Shown piece after piece: positions 1 through 8,221 of a stretch of 23,655 bases of DNA. The translations under genes were made by a program, and so were the position numbers. The notes under the pieces are model-generated. The model searched no databases. It was not told the origin of the DNA and saw nothing but the letters and a program-made list of their open reading frames with translations. The number at the start of each line of letters is the position of its first letter. The first letter of the stretch is position 1. Source of the stretch: an uncultured Bacteroidota bacterium (lineage in GTDB: Bacteria > Bacteroidota > Bacteroidia > Chitinophagales > Chitinophagaceae); the NCBI GenBank assembly GCA_938008665.1, contig CALLKA010000056.1, positions 1 to 23,655 on the forward strand. Direction: 5' to 3'.

Positions 1-647
1 CCATTAAAGTAAGGTTCAATTTTTTCGATCCAATGTAGATTGATAATATGTTTGCGATTGGCCCTGAAAAATACATGCTCATCCAATCGATCTTCCAATG
101 CATTTAATGATTTTAATATTAATGGCTTGTGGGTTGAAAAATATACTTTGGCATAGTTCCCCACACTTTCAAATAATCTTATTTCCGCTAATTTAACAAA
201 CCAACATTTCTCTCCATCTTTTACAAACACCTGATCTGCCTCCGTCAAAGGACCCCTTACCGAACCTCCAATTAAACTTGCTTGTTCTAATGCTAATTCA
301 GTTTTTAATTTTTGAATCGCATCACTTAATCTACTGGGATCAATGGGCTTTAATAGGTAATCCAATGCATTCACCTCAAATGCTTTTAAAGCAAATTCAT
401 CAAAAGCAGTAGTGAAAATAACTTTGGGTGCCTTTTCTAATTCTCCTAACAAATCAAACCCTGTTTTTCCTGGCATTTGAATATCTAAAAATATCAAATC
501 AGGACGTGCCAATTCTATTTTTTCAACACCTTCATCCACCCCACTCGCTTCATCAATAATTTGAATTTCAGGATGTTGTTCTAGTAATTTTTTTAGCTCA
601 TTGCGCGCTAATCTTTCATCATCAATAATTATGGCTGTAATTGGCAT
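1..647 (-). CDS. LytTR-family response regulator (partial, C-terminus cut by window edge)
   Basis: Cytoplasmic response regulator, probably phosphorylated by the kinase encoded just upstream, that binds DNA through a LytTR domain. Reading the minus strand from the ATG at 647 gives 215 residues without a stop. The receiver domain (about 1-115) has the acidic pair D9-D10, phosphoacceptor D55 in the stretch LIFLDIQMPG, T79/T80 and K100 in DYLLKPID. A LytTR domain begins near residue 135 (VFVKDGEKCWFVKL) and continues through FFRANRKHIINL to the window edge. Family members are about 240-250 residues, so roughly 30 are missing. It starts 10 bases after the kinase stop codon, which indicates one two-gene operon. 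Target genes cannot be told from the window. Confidence 0.93.
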   Translation of the reverse strand, partial: MPITAIIIDDERLARNELKKLLEQHPEIQIIDEASGVDEGVEKIELARPDLIFLDIQMPGKTGFDLLGELEKAPKVIFTTAFDEFALKAFEVNALDYLLKPIDPSRLSDAIQKLKTELALEQASLIGGSVRGPLTEADQVFVKDGEKCWFVKLAEIRLFESVGNYAKVYFSTHKPLILKSLNALEDRLDEHVFFRANRKHIINLHWIEKIEPYFN

Positions 648-657
648 ATAAAAAAGT

Positions 658-1758
658 TTAAACCGCTATTGGGATTTTTAATTTGGCTGAAACGTGATTA
701 GGTGCATCTTGGTAAATCTCGAACTCCGCCATTCCTTTGTATAAAATATTTAATCGCTCTCTAGTACTTTGTAAACCAAAACCATCCTTCTCTACTTTTT
801 CTAAAATGCCCGTATTTTGAACCAACAATACATGTTTGTCATCTTCAAATTTTGAAATAATTTTTATTTCACAAACCCCAGGCTGCTTGCTTAACCCGTG
901 CTTTATGGCATTTTCAACTAAGGTTTGCAACATCATTGGAGGCACTTTGTTTTGAAGTGTCATTGTATCCACTTCGTAGATCACCTGCAACCTATCCTCG
1001 AAACGAATATATTCCAATGCTAAGTAATCCTTGACAATCGTTAACTCCTTTTCGAGCGTTGTGATTTCAACTTTATCTGCCTGAATACTACTTCTTAAAA
1101 TATTGCTCAACTCTGTAATGGCTTGTCTTGCCCTAGTTGGGTTTTCATCCACTAAGGCACGAATACTATTTAATGCATTAAAAATAAAATGCGGATTAAT
1201 TTGCGACTTGATTGTTTTTAATTCTAATTCCTTAATTAAAGATTCAAGCTTTATCTTATTTATTGCTTCGGAATTACTGAACTCTATAAAATGCCAAAGC
1301 ATATATACAGATATCCAAATTAAAGAAATAGGAGTGTCAAATACAAGACTTATAAAAAAGCGTTTCGTTACCCTAGCCGTATTCCATTCTGAAACTATAC
1401 TTTGAATATGTAAACTAGGCAACGTGTATTGTGTCATTTTTCGTCCAGCATCGTACAACTTAAAAATTTCAAAAATGCTGCTAATTAAAAAGCTAAACAA
1501 AACAGCATACCCAAAAAATAACAACAAAATTTTCCACCATTGGCCCGATGGCATGGGTGGGCGAAGTCCTACCCTTAAAATAAGTAGTCTCAATAAATGA
1601 GTTAAACTTAGCCCCAACAAAATATTGATAAACATTCTTGGATAAAAAACAGGGCTCAATTGCCTTTCTAGTACGTAGGAAAAAAAGATCAGGGTAAGCC
1701 CATAGCTGAGCCATCCTGCAATTTGACACATCCAATACCTGGTTTGATTGTTTTTCAT
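658..1758 (-). CDS. Sensor histidine kinase, LytS/YehU type (His_kinase family)
   Basis: Membrane sensor kinase, 366 residues, partner of the LytTR regulator that follows 10 bases later. Four hydrophobic segments are visible in the N-terminal half (about 13-30, 43-62, 75-96 and 137-158), followed by a short coiled linker. The His_kinase box is KSQINPHFIFNALNS with phosphoacceptor H190. The ATPase part has the N box LVENAIKHG (N283), a G-type motif NTG at 315-317 and GFGL at 326-329. This short catalytic layout is typical of kinases paired with LytTR regulators in Bacteroidota. No periplasmic sensor domain is recognisable, so the signal is unknown. The gene is divergent from dxs. A perfect TAAATTTG box lies only 5 bases before the ATG. 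Confidence 0.93.
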   Translation of the reverse strand: MKNNQTRYWMCQIAGWLSYGLTLIFFSYVLERQLSPVFYPRMFINILLGLSLTHLLRLLILRVGLRPPMPSGQWWKILLLFFGYAVLFSFLISSIFEIFKLYDAGRKMTQYTLPSLHIQSIVSEWNTARVTKRFFISLVFDTPISLIWISVYMLWHFIEFSNSEAINKIKLESLIKELELKTIKSQINPHFIFNALNSIRALVDENPTRARQAITELSNILRSSIQADKVEITTLEKELTIVKDYLALEYIRFEDRLQVIYEVDTMTLQNKVPPMMLQTLVENAIKHGLSKQPGVCEIKIISKFEDDKHVLLVQNTGILEKVEKDGFGLQSTRERLNILYKGMAEFEIYQDAPNHVSAKLKIPIAV

Positions 1759-1763
1759 CTTTT

Positions 1764-1771
1764 CAAATTTA
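1764..1771 (-). promoter_or_regulatory. Putative -7 promoter box of the kinase operon
   Basis: TAAATTTG on the minus strand is an exact match to the Bacteroidota sigma-A -7 consensus TAnnTTTG. It ends 5 bases before the kinase ATG, so transcription would begin at or very near the start codon. No clear -33 TTG/TTTG is present at the expected distance. Confidence 0.45.
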
Positions 1772-1856
1772 CTCCAATTCCAGCTGTAAAAGGGGCCGTT
1801 TTGGGATTAATGGTCGAATAGCTGGTTACACGGCAATGATTTTCGTCATTTTAAAC

Positions 1857-1891
1857 TTTTGCTATATTTTTATGTTATTAACTTACTTTTA
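1857..1891 (+). promoter_or_regulatory. Putative dxs promoter
   Basis: TTTTG at 1857-1861 could be a -33 element. It is followed after 22 bases by TACTTTTA at 1884-1891, one mismatch from TAnnTTTG. The dxs ATG lies 17 bases further on. The fit is only approximate. The rest of the 150-base divergent gap (1759-1908) shows no other convincing signal. Confidence 0.3.
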
Positions 1892-1908
1892 CATTCCAAA
1901 TTGTTTTA

Positions 1909-3831
1909 ATGCAAATAACAGCCGGACCTCTTTTAAATACGATCAATACGCCGCAGGACTTGAAAAAAGTGAGCAGGGAACAATTGCATCAGGTATGTAA
2001 TGAATTAAGACAATACATTATAGATGTTGTTAGTATTCATGGAGGCCACTTTTCTGCAAGCCTTGGTGTTGTTGAACTTAGCGTGGCATTGCATTATGTT
2101 TACAATACACCTTATGATCAGTTGGTATGGGATGTAGGTCATCAGGCTTATGGACACAAAATTTTAACGGGTCGTCGCGAACAATTTGTTACCAACAGAA
2201 AATATAAGGGGTTAAGTGGTTTCCCAAAAAGAAGTGAAAGCGAATATGATACTTTTGGTGTGGGTCATTCCTCTACCTCCATTTCTGCAGCGCTCGGAAT
2301 GGCTATGGCTGCCAAATACAAGGGTGAAAATAGAAAGTCAGTGGCAATTATTGGGGATGGCTCCATGACAGCTGGTATGGCTTTTGAAGCAATGAACCAT
2401 GCAGGTATTGCAGATAGTGATGTGCTGATTATATTGAACGATAACAATATGAGTATTGACCCCAATGTTGGGGCTTTAAGAGAATACTTAACAGATATTA
2501 GCACTTCTCCAACTTACAATAAAGTGCGTGATGAAATTTGGAGCCTGATGGGTAAATTACCTATTGGTAAAAACTTTACCCGCGAAATGGCTTCTAAAAT
2601 GGAAGCGAGTGTCAAAGGAGTTGTTTCCAAAAGCAGTAATATTTTTGAAGCTTTACAACTTAGGTACTTTGGTCCTATTGATGGACATAATATTGCCAAT
2701 TTGGTGGACACCCTGAAGGACTTGAAGGAAATTCCTGGACCTAAACTTTTACATATCATTACGGTGAAAGGAAAGGGTTATGCATTAGCTGAAAAAGACC
2801 AAACCAAATGGCATGCCCCAGGATTGTTTGATAAATTGACAGGTGAAATTATTAAGAAAAAAGTTGATACCCCACAACCGCCAAAATACCAGGATGTATT
2901 TGGACATAGTATTGTAGAATTGGCTAAAGTGAATCCGCAAATTATGGGTGTAACACCTGCAATGCCAAGTGGCTCTTCTCTAAAATTCATGATGGATGAA
3001 ATGCCACATCGTGCATTTGATGTTGGTATTTGCGAACAACATGCAGTTACTTTAAGTGCTGGACTTGCAACGCAAGGCATCAAAGTTTTTTGCAATATTT
3101 ATTCTTCTTTCATGCAACGGGCATATGACCAAGTAATTCATGATGTTGCTATACAAAAATTACCTGTCGTATTTTGTTTGGATCGCGCAGGTTTGGTTGG
3201 CGAGGATGGTCCAACACATCATGGCTGTTATGATATTGCTTTTTTCAGATGTATTCCAAATATGATTATTAGCGCACCCATGAACGAACAAGAGCTGCGC
3301 AATTTGATGTACACTGCACAACTTCCTGAAACTAACCTGCCTTTTGTCATTCGTTACCCAAGAGGCGAAGGCGTGATGGTGGATTGGCAAAAAACTTTTG
3401 AGAAAATAGAAATTGGCAAAGGCCGGAAATTGAAGGATGGTAAGGATATTGCAATTTTAAGTTTTGGACACCCTGGTAATTTTGTTCAAACAGCGATTCG
3501 CAATTTACGTCCAGAAGGTATTGACCCAGCACATTATGATATACGATTTGTAAAACCTTTGGATACCGATTTATTACATGAAGTGTTTCAAAACTACTCC
3601 ATGATTATCACTGTGGAAGATGCAACCGTAGTGGGTGGTTTTGGTTCTGCCATTTTAGAATTCATGAACGAACATAATTACAACGCTAAAATTAAAATTT
3701 TAGGAATACCAGATACCATTGTTGAACATGGCACTTTGAAAGAATTACAAAACGAATGTCATTACGATACAAATGCAATTATGGACACTGTAAAATCCTT
3801 ATTAGGAAAAACATTGCTTACAGAGGTGTAA
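1909..3831 (+). CDS. dxs: 1-deoxy-D-xylulose-5-phosphate synthase
   Basis: Condenses pyruvate and glyceraldehyde 3-phosphate to 1-deoxy-D-xylulose 5-phosphate with loss of CO2. This is the entry step of the MEP isoprenoid pathway and also feeds thiamine and pyridoxal synthesis. It is a cytoplasmic, thiamine-diphosphate and Mg dependent enzyme of 640 residues, the usual family length. Visible motifs: H47 in SIHGGHFSASLG, GDGSMTAGMAFEAMNHAG with the GDG at 149-151, NDNNMSI closing the diphosphate site at about 177-183, the catalytic glutamate E376 in GICEQHA, and DRAGLVGEDGPTHHG at 425-439. The three domains (N-terminal, central pyrimidine-binding, C-terminal transketolase-like) are complete. 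It stands alone on its strand, divergent from the kinase and convergent with the amidohydrolase 30 bases away. Confidence 0.98.
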   Translation: MQITAGPLLNTINTPQDLKKVSREQLHQVCNELRQYIIDVVSIHGGHFSASLGVVELSVALHYVYNTPYDQLVWDVGHQAYGHKILTGRREQFVTNRKYKGLSGFPKRSESEYDTFGVGHSSTSISAALGMAMAAKYKGENRKSVAIIGDGSMTAGMAFEAMNHAGIADSDVLIILNDNNMSIDPNVGALREYLTDISTSPTYNKVRDEIWSLMGKLPIGKNFTREMASKMEASVKGVVSKSSNIFEALQLRYFGPIDGHNIANLVDTLKDLKEIPGPKLLHIITVKGKGYALAEKDQTKWHAPGLFDKLTGEIIKKKVDTPQPPKYQDVFGHSIVELAKVNPQIMGVTPAMPSGSSLKFMMDEMPHRAFDVGICEQHAVTLSAGLATQGIKVFCNIYSSFMQRAYDQVIHDVAIQKLPVVFCLDRAGLVGEDGPTHHGCYDIAFFRCIPNMIISAPMNEQELRNLMYTAQLPETNLPFVIRYPRGEGVMVDWQKTFEKIEIGKGRKLKDGKDIAILSFGHPGNFVQTAIRNLRPEGIDPAHYDIRFVKPLDTDLLHEVFQNYSMIITVEDATVVGGFGSAILEFMNEHNYNAKIKILGIPDTIVEHGTLKELQNECHYDTNAIMDTVKSLLGKTLLTEV

Positions 3832-3861
3832 CTAAAGAAAAATAAATTACAGAAAGAATTA

Positions 3862-4716
3862 TTATAGTTGGTAAAATAAAGTGGCATTTTTAAAATACAC
3901 TTTTTCTTGATCTATTTCAGGTAAACAATTTTCAATAACATCTCGGTAGGCATTGATGGATTTAATATATCCGCCCGCCAATAAAGATACGGGCCAATCA
4001 CCACCACAAAAACAACGGTTAGGACCAAACTGTTCCAGCGCATACTCAATACTAGCTTGAATATCAGCGGATGTCCAAGTTTCAAATTTGCCAGTAGCCA
4101 AAGCTAATCCTGAGATTTTTGCATATATATTTTTATGCTGAGACGCCACCTTTATATTTGTGCGCCATGTATCCATTTCTGATTGGTGGGGAATTGGTGG
4201 ATTATTCAAATGATCCAATACTATATTTAAACTAGGGATTTTTTCAGCAATAACGATTGCCGCTTTTAAATGCGCTTCCTTCACGCCAACAATATCATAA
4301 GTGATATGATGGTGTGCTAAAATTTTCAAACTTTCAATTACCTTATCTTGCAACAACCAATGATCATCGGCTTCGTTATGAATTAAGTGCCGAATGCCTT
4401 TAATGTAAGGCTGGGTTGCTTTCCAATTTTCAATAAGTGCCTGTGTTTTTGATGGATCTTCTAAGGGTACCCAACCCACAACCCCTTTGATCCAATCATT
4501 TTGCGCTGCTGCGCTTAACATTAATTCAGTATCGGCGATATTATTTGCCGCTTGCACTAAAACAGCACTCGTCACATTGACTTTTGATAATTGCGGATAT
4601 AATTCGTCAGGTAAATAACTGCGGGCTAAAATAGAAGTATCTCCTTGCAACCAACTATAATGAACTTTGATCAAGTCCCAGATATGTACATGGGTATCTA
4701 TAATTGGTATCGACAT
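3862..4716 (-). CDS. Amidohydrolase-2 family lactonase-like metal hydrolase
   Basis: Single-domain TIM-barrel hydrolase of 284 residues in the group of L-fucono- and L-rhamnono-lactonases and related dicarboxylate lactonases (COG3618 type). The N-terminal metal motif is DTHVHIW with H9 and H11. Further expected ligands or catalytic residues are D168-H169 in IVLDHLNNPP and D240 in CGGDWPVSLLAGGY; this GDWPVxLLAG ending is a hallmark of the fuconolactonase group. No signal peptide is present, so it is cytoplasmic. The real substrate is unknown: no sugar dehydrogenase, dehydratase or transporter gene is nearby. It follows scpA by 42 bases on the same strand and may share its transcript. A weak TATAAATTTA stretch precedes it. 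Confidence 0.85.
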   Translation of the reverse strand: MSIPIIDTHVHIWDLIKVHYSWLQGDTSILARSYLPDELYPQLSKVNVTSAVLVQAANNIADTELMLSAAAQNDWIKGVVGWVPLEDPSKTQALIENWKATQPYIKGIRHLIHNEADDHWLLQDKVIESLKILAHHHITYDIVGVKEAHLKAAIVIAEKIPSLNIVLDHLNNPPIPHQSEMDTWRTNIKVASQHKNIYAKISGLALATGKFETWTSADIQASIEYALEQFGPNRCFCGGDWPVSLLAGGYIKSINAYRDVIENCLPEIDQEKVYFKNATLFYQL

Positions 4717-4758
4717 AATTAAAATAAATTTATATCGCTAAAATTAAACTGCACCTTA

Positions 4759-5640
4759 CTAATTTAAACTTGGATCAAAATCGCCTTCATCCAAAGTTGA
4801 TTCATCTACTGCTTCATCCTTGAAAGCTTCTAAATTAGGGGTTTCATAAGAATCAAAGGTATCAATATGTCCAGGTTCAAGATCTTCTTCGCGATTTTCA
4901 TTCCATTCAATAATGAAATTATTTCGTCCTTCGCCCACCATTAATTTCATATATTTTTGTTGCGCTAATTCAAGGATAGATAAGAAAAAGAACAATGCTT
5001 GAACGCGGTCCTGACAAACATCAAACACTTTTTCAAAAGCAACCGTTTTCCCTTCCTGTACAGTTTTCAATAAATACTCACGACTACTCTCCATGGTATA
5101 GTTATACCTGACAACGGTATGTACCGGACGATTTTGTCTTTCTTGCAAACGGGTCATTACTTTTTCAAATGACTTCATCAATTTAAATAAAGTAACGGTT
5201 TGCAACTCGGTTCCTTCTGCAGCTTCCTCCCCTACAATAGACATTTCTTGTTTGATATTCCCTCGCTTCATCATCAACATCCTTAGCGATTCCAAATCAG
5301 CCATTTGCACAGCTGCTTCCTTATATTTTTTATATTCAAGAATTTTGTCAATCAATTCCTGTCTTGGATCAATTTCGTTTCCTGAAGCATCTAATTCCTT
5401 TCTTGGTAATAATAATTTTGCCTTGATGCGCATTAAGGTAGATACGAACAAGATGAACTCGCTACTTAATTCGATATTCAACTTTTCCTCTTGATGGATA
5501 AAATCCAAAAAATCATTGATAATTTTAGTGATTTGGATATTATAGATATCCATTTCGTCACGCTCAATAAAAAAAAGTAATAAGTCAAATGGCCCCTCAA
5601 ATTGGTCCACTTTGATTGAATAATTAGTATGCTGGCTCAT
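4759..5640 (-). CDS. scpA: Segregation and condensation protein A (kleisin)
   Basis: Kleisin subunit that bridges SMC heads and ScpB in bacterial condensin, for chromosome compaction and segregation. It has 293 residues. The N-terminal SMC-binding signature is clear: IKVDQFEGPFDLLLFFIERDEMDIYNI at 9-35, then ITKIINDFLDFI. The middle section is charged and helical with RIKAKLLLPRKEL at 71-83. The C-terminal winged-helix region is about 175-248 (SREYLLKTVQEGKTVAFEKVF, VQALFFFLSILELAQQK). The last 45 or so residues form an acidic tail. No scpB is adjacent. The gene is divergent from the EamA exporter, with a 100-base gap holding both promoters. A TTTCTTTG box (one mismatch from TAnnTTTG) sits 5 bases before the ATG. 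Confidence 0.95.
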   Translation of the reverse strand: MSQHTNYSIKVDQFEGPFDLLLFFIERDEMDIYNIQITKIINDFLDFIHQEEKLNIELSSEFILFVSTLMRIKAKLLLPRKELDASGNEIDPRQELIDKILEYKKYKEAAVQMADLESLRMLMMKRGNIKQEMSIVGEEAAEGTELQTVTLFKLMKSFEKVMTRLQERQNRPVHTVVRYNYTMESSREYLLKTVQEGKTVAFEKVFDVCQDRVQALFFFLSILELAQQKYMKLMVGEGRNNFIIEWNENREEDLEPGHIDTFDSYETPNLEAFKDEAVDESTLDEGDFDPSLN

Positions 5641-5717
5641 ACCTACAAAGAAAAGGAATCGTCATTAAATTAGCGTTAATTGATAGATTATTTATCCACT
5701 TTTAATCAAATTAATAG

Positions 5718-5725
5718 CATCTTTG
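5718..5725 (+). promoter_or_regulatory. Putative -7 promoter box of the EamA exporter
   Basis: CATCTTTG differs from TAnnTTTG only in the first base and is followed by CCC, as in other boxes of this window. It lies 15 bases before the ATG at 5741. The TTG inside it (5723) is in frame with the gene but is better read as promoter than as start codon. Confidence 0.35.
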
Positions 5726-5740
5726 CCCAAATTTTACTTC

Positions 5741-6631
5741 ATGAACAAAAAGTTGATCAATTGGGGCATTTTTATACTACTTTCTGTTATTTGGGGAAGC
5801 TCCTTTTTATTGATGAAGATAGGAATGCAAGCCGGTACCGTGCAATTGAGTCCCTACCAAGTTGCATCATTAAGGATGGTATTTTCTGGTATCGTATTAC
5901 TCCCTTTCGCTTTTAAAGCACTACAACAAATCCCTAAAAATAAATTAGGGCTTGTTATTTTATCTGGCATTATTGGCAATTTTATCCCTGCCTATTTATT
6001 TTGTATTGCCGAAACAAAAATTGATAGCGCTTTGGCTGGCATACTCAACTCACTCACCCCATTATTCACCATTATCGTAGGAATGGTTGTTTTTAAAATC
6101 AGTATCGACCCAAAGAAAATTGGTGGCATATTATTGGGATTAGTTGGATTATGTATTTCGGTGGTGGCCGGAAAAACGCTACACTTTGAAAACATATCCT
6201 TTAGTATTTTTATTATCCTTGCTACTATATGCTATGGCTTCAATGTGAATATGGTAGGTAAGCATATGCAAAATATTAGTGCAATCAATATTGCTTCGCT
6301 TGCATTTTCATTTTCCATTATACCAGCCACTTTAATTTTATTTTGGACAGGTTATTTTAATTATGATTTCACTAACCCTGCTTTATTAAATGCAACTTTA
6401 GCAAGTGGTACCTTGGGTGTAATCAACACTTCGATTGCCTCCATATTATTTTATGTTTTAGTAAAACGTGCAGGTATTTTATTTGCATCCACCGTGACCT
6501 ATGCAATCCCATTTGTTTCTTTAGCCATGGGCTTGTTATATAATGAAGCAATACATCCAATGCGCCTATTGGGCCTAGCTATTATACTTTGTGGTGTTTA
6601 TATTGTAAATAAGAGAAGCACGGCCAAATAA
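5741..6631 (+). CDS. EamA/DMT-family transporter
   Basis: Inner-membrane permease of the drug/metabolite transporter superfamily, 296 residues from the ATG. It has about ten hydrophobic helices arranged as two EamA repeats. The first repeat carries the usual SVIWGSSFLLMKIG motif near the start, the second begins around FSIFIILATICYGFNVNMVGK. The product is probably an exporter of amino acids or other small metabolites, but the substrate cannot be read from sequence. An in-frame TTG at 5723 would add six residues (MPKFYF) but lies in a -7-like box, so the ATG at 5741, followed by a normal basic N-terminus (MNKKLINWG) and the first helix, is preferred. It ends one base before the stop codon of convergent frr. 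Confidence 0.92.
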   Translation: MNKKLINWGIFILLSVIWGSSFLLMKIGMQAGTVQLSPYQVASLRMVFSGIVLLPFAFKALQQIPKNKLGLVILSGIIGNFIPAYLFCIAETKIDSALAGILNSLTPLFTIIVGMVVFKISIDPKKIGGILLGLVGLCISVVAGKTLHFENISFSIFIILATICYGFNVNMVGKHMQNISAINIASLAFSFSIIPATLILFWTGYFNYDFTNPALLNATLASGTLGVINTSIASILFYVLVKRAGILFASTVTYAIPFVSLAMGLLYNEAIHPMRLLGLAIILCGVYIVNKRSTAK

Positions 6632-6632
6632 C

Positions 6633-7196
6633 TTATACGGTCATCATTTCTTTTTCCTTGGCTTCTAAATGTTTTTCAACCAACGCAATATACTTATCAG
6701 TCAATGATTGAATGGTATCTTCTGCGCCTTTACAAATATCTTCACTCATGCCATCCTTCTGTAATTTTTTTACTTGCTCAATATGATCTCTTCTGATATT
6801 GCGAATAGCTACTTTGCTAACTTCTCCTTCACCACTTGCCTTTTTAAATAATTCCTTTCTGCGTTCTTCTGTGAGTGGCGGCATAAATAAACGAATATTG
6901 ATACCATCATTCTGAGGCGTGATTCCAATATTAGCTGCCATGATTGACCTTTCAATTAAAGGCAACATATTTTTTTCCCAAGGTTGAATACTGATGGTTC
7001 TAGAATCCAATACTTGCACATTCGCTACCTGGCTAATCGGTGTAGGTGTACCATAATAGTCAACATTGATTCCTTCTAAAATGGAAGGTGTCGCCTTTCC
7101 AGCCCTAATCTTAGTTAATTCAATTTCTAAGTGATTAATAGCCTTTTTCATGGCCAATTCCGCTTCCCCACTAATTTTTTGTAATTCGTCCGACAT
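6633..7196 (-). CDS. frr: Ribosome recycling factor
   Basis: Splits post-termination ribosomes together with EF-G. From the ATG at 7196 the protein is 187 residues, the normal family length (about 185). Key motifs: KIRAGKATPSIL at 29-40 (family R-x-G-R/K-A), GINIRLFMPPLTEERRKEL in the helical domain, and VAIRNIRRDHIEQVKKL holding the arginine cluster needed for activity. An in-frame ATG at 7262 would add 22 non-conserved residues, and a perfect TAGCTTTG promoter box (7217-7224) sits between the two ATGs, so the shorter form is chosen. It is divergent from the transketolase subunit gene and tail to tail with the EamA gene. Confidence 0.97.
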   Translation of the reverse strand: MSDELQKISGEAELAMKKAINHLEIELTKIRAGKATPSILEGINVDYYGTPTPISQVANVQVLDSRTISIQPWEKNMLPLIERSIMAANIGITPQNDGINIRLFMPPLTEERRKELFKKASGEGEVSKVAIRNIRRDHIEQVKKLQKDGMSEDICKGAEDTIQSLTDKYIALVEKHLEAKEKEMMTV

Positions 7197-7216
7197 ATTA
7201 GAATGATTTGAGTAAA

Positions 7217-7224
7217 CAAAGCTA
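7217..7224 (-). promoter_or_regulatory. Putative -7 promoter box of frr
   Basis: TAGCTTTG on the minus strand matches TAnnTTTG exactly and ends 20 bases before the frr ATG at 7196. Its place downstream of the ATG at 7262 argues against that longer start. No convincing -33 element is visible. Confidence 0.5.
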
Positions 7225-7300
7225 CGCAAATCATCGTATTGTTCATCCCCCTTTTTAAGCATTTTTTAAAAGTTTTCGCCAACATTTAGGGGATGAATTC

Positions 7301-7308
7301 TATCTTTG
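7301..7308 (+). promoter_or_regulatory. Putative -7 promoter box of the transketolase N-subunit gene
   Basis: TATCTTTG followed by TGCCC matches TAnnTTTG exactly. It ends 21 bases before the ATG at 7330. The TTG within it (7306) is in frame with the gene and could be mistaken for a start codon. No clear -33 element is visible. Confidence 0.5.
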
Positions 7309-7329
7309 TGCCCTACTGATACAAATATT

Positions 7330-8169
7330 ATGGCAACTACCGATTTAACTAAAATTGCATCTCAAATTAGAAGAGATATTGTAAGAATGGTTCATGCACA
7401 ACAAAGCGGCCACCCTGGTGGTTCTTTAGGCTGTACCGATTTTTTAACTGCCTTATATTTTAAGGTATTGAAACATGATAGTAGTTTTTCTATGGATGGA
7501 AAAGGAGAGGATCTTTTCTTTTTGTCCAATGGTCATATTTCACCCGTTTTTTATTCAGTACTAGCAAGATCAGGTTATTTTGATGTAAAAGAATTAGCCA
7601 CTTTCAGAAAAATAAATTCTCGCTTACAAGGGCATCCAACTACACATGAGCATTTACCAGGTATTCGTATTGCGAGTGGCTCTTTAGGACAAGGCATGAG
7701 TGTTGCCATTGGTGCAGCATTATCTAAAAAATATAATAACGATAATCGCACTGTTTATTGTTTACATGGTGATGGTGAATTACAAGAAGGACAAATTTGG
7801 GAATCGATCATGTTTGCCGCACATAATAAAGTAGATAATTTAATTGCAACTGTAGATGTGAATGGTCAACAAATTGATGGCCCATTAAGTAAAGTATTAT
7901 CACTAGATAGTTTAGAAGATAAATTCAAAGCATTTAATTGGACCGTTTTACATATGGATGGTCACAATATGGATGAAATTGTTGCCACTTTAGATAAAGC
8001 GAAAGCTTTAACCGGACAAGGCAAACCAATTTGCATTTTAATGAAAACTGAAATGGGCAAGGGTGTTGATTTTATGGAAGGCAGCCATGAGTGGCATGGT
8101 ATTGCGCCTAACGATGAGCAACTTGCAAAAGCATTAGGTCAATTAGAAGAAACCTTGGGCGACTATTGA
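7330..8169 (+). CDS. Transketolase, N-terminal (TPP-binding) subunit
   Basis: N-terminal half of a split transketolase, 279 residues from the ATG, which carries the diphosphate side of the thiamine diphosphate site. Transketolase moves two-carbon ketol units in the non-oxidative pentose phosphate pathway. Motifs: QQSGHPGGSLG with H28, SNGHISP at 66-72, ASGSLGQGMSVAIGAA, the GDGE of the Mg/TPP motif at 147-150, and VDVNGQQIDGP with N178. The protein ends soon after the EMGKGVDFMEG stretch, where full-length enzymes continue into the pyrimidine-binding and C-terminal domains. The C-terminal subunit, normally the next gene in split systems, is not here: a 26-bp palindrome and a convergent gene follow. 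Activity must depend on a partner elsewhere. The earlier in-frame TTG at 7306 lies in the promoter box. Confidence 0.93.
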   Translation: MATTDLTKIASQIRRDIVRMVHAQQSGHPGGSLGCTDFLTALYFKVLKHDSSFSMDGKGEDLFFLSNGHISPVFYSVLARSGYFDVKELATFRKINSRLQGHPTTHEHLPGIRIASGSLGQGMSVAIGAALSKKYNNDNRTVYCLHGDGELQEGQIWESIMFAAHNKVDNLIATVDVNGQQIDGPLSKVLSLDSLEDKFKAFNWTVLHMDGHNMDEIVATLDKAKALTGQGKPICILMKTEMGKGVDFMEGSHEWHGIAPNDEQLAKALGQLEETLGDY

Positions 8170-8195
8170 TTTTATTTCTTTTACTTTCCACCATC

Positions 8196-8221
8196 ACTAT
8201 ATCTCATATATGAGATATAGT
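8196..8221. terminator. 26-bp perfect palindrome between convergent genes; possible bidirectional terminator
   Basis: Each half reads ACTATATCTCATA and its exact reverse complement, so the 13-bp arms meet with no spacer. It lies between the stop codons of the transketolase subunit gene (8169) and the permease gene (8229, opposite strand). As RNA it could fold into a hairpin with a small AT-rich loop. The following bases are T-rich on the plus strand (GTTTTATATCTTTT) but there is no clean run. A terminator is the simplest reading; a binding site for a dimeric protein is the alternative. Confidence 0.5.

Noticed and set aside
1103..1405. Plus-strand 100-codon open frame inside the kinase gene
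   Set aside because: Antisense shadow of a clear histidine kinase; no recognisable protein.
1833..1854. Small inverted repeat AATGA...TCATT upstream of dxs
   Set aside because: A five-base stem in AT-rich DNA is expected by chance and no regulator is suggested by it.
7197..7262. Longer frr start adding 22 residues from the ATG at 7262
   Set aside because: The extra residues are not family-like, the protein from 7196 has normal length, and an exact promoter box lies between the two ATGs.
7306..7329. TTG start for the transketolase subunit
   Set aside because: The TTG is part of TATCTTTG, a -7 promoter box; the ATG at 7330 gives the family N-terminus. Same reasoning for 5723 and 9824.
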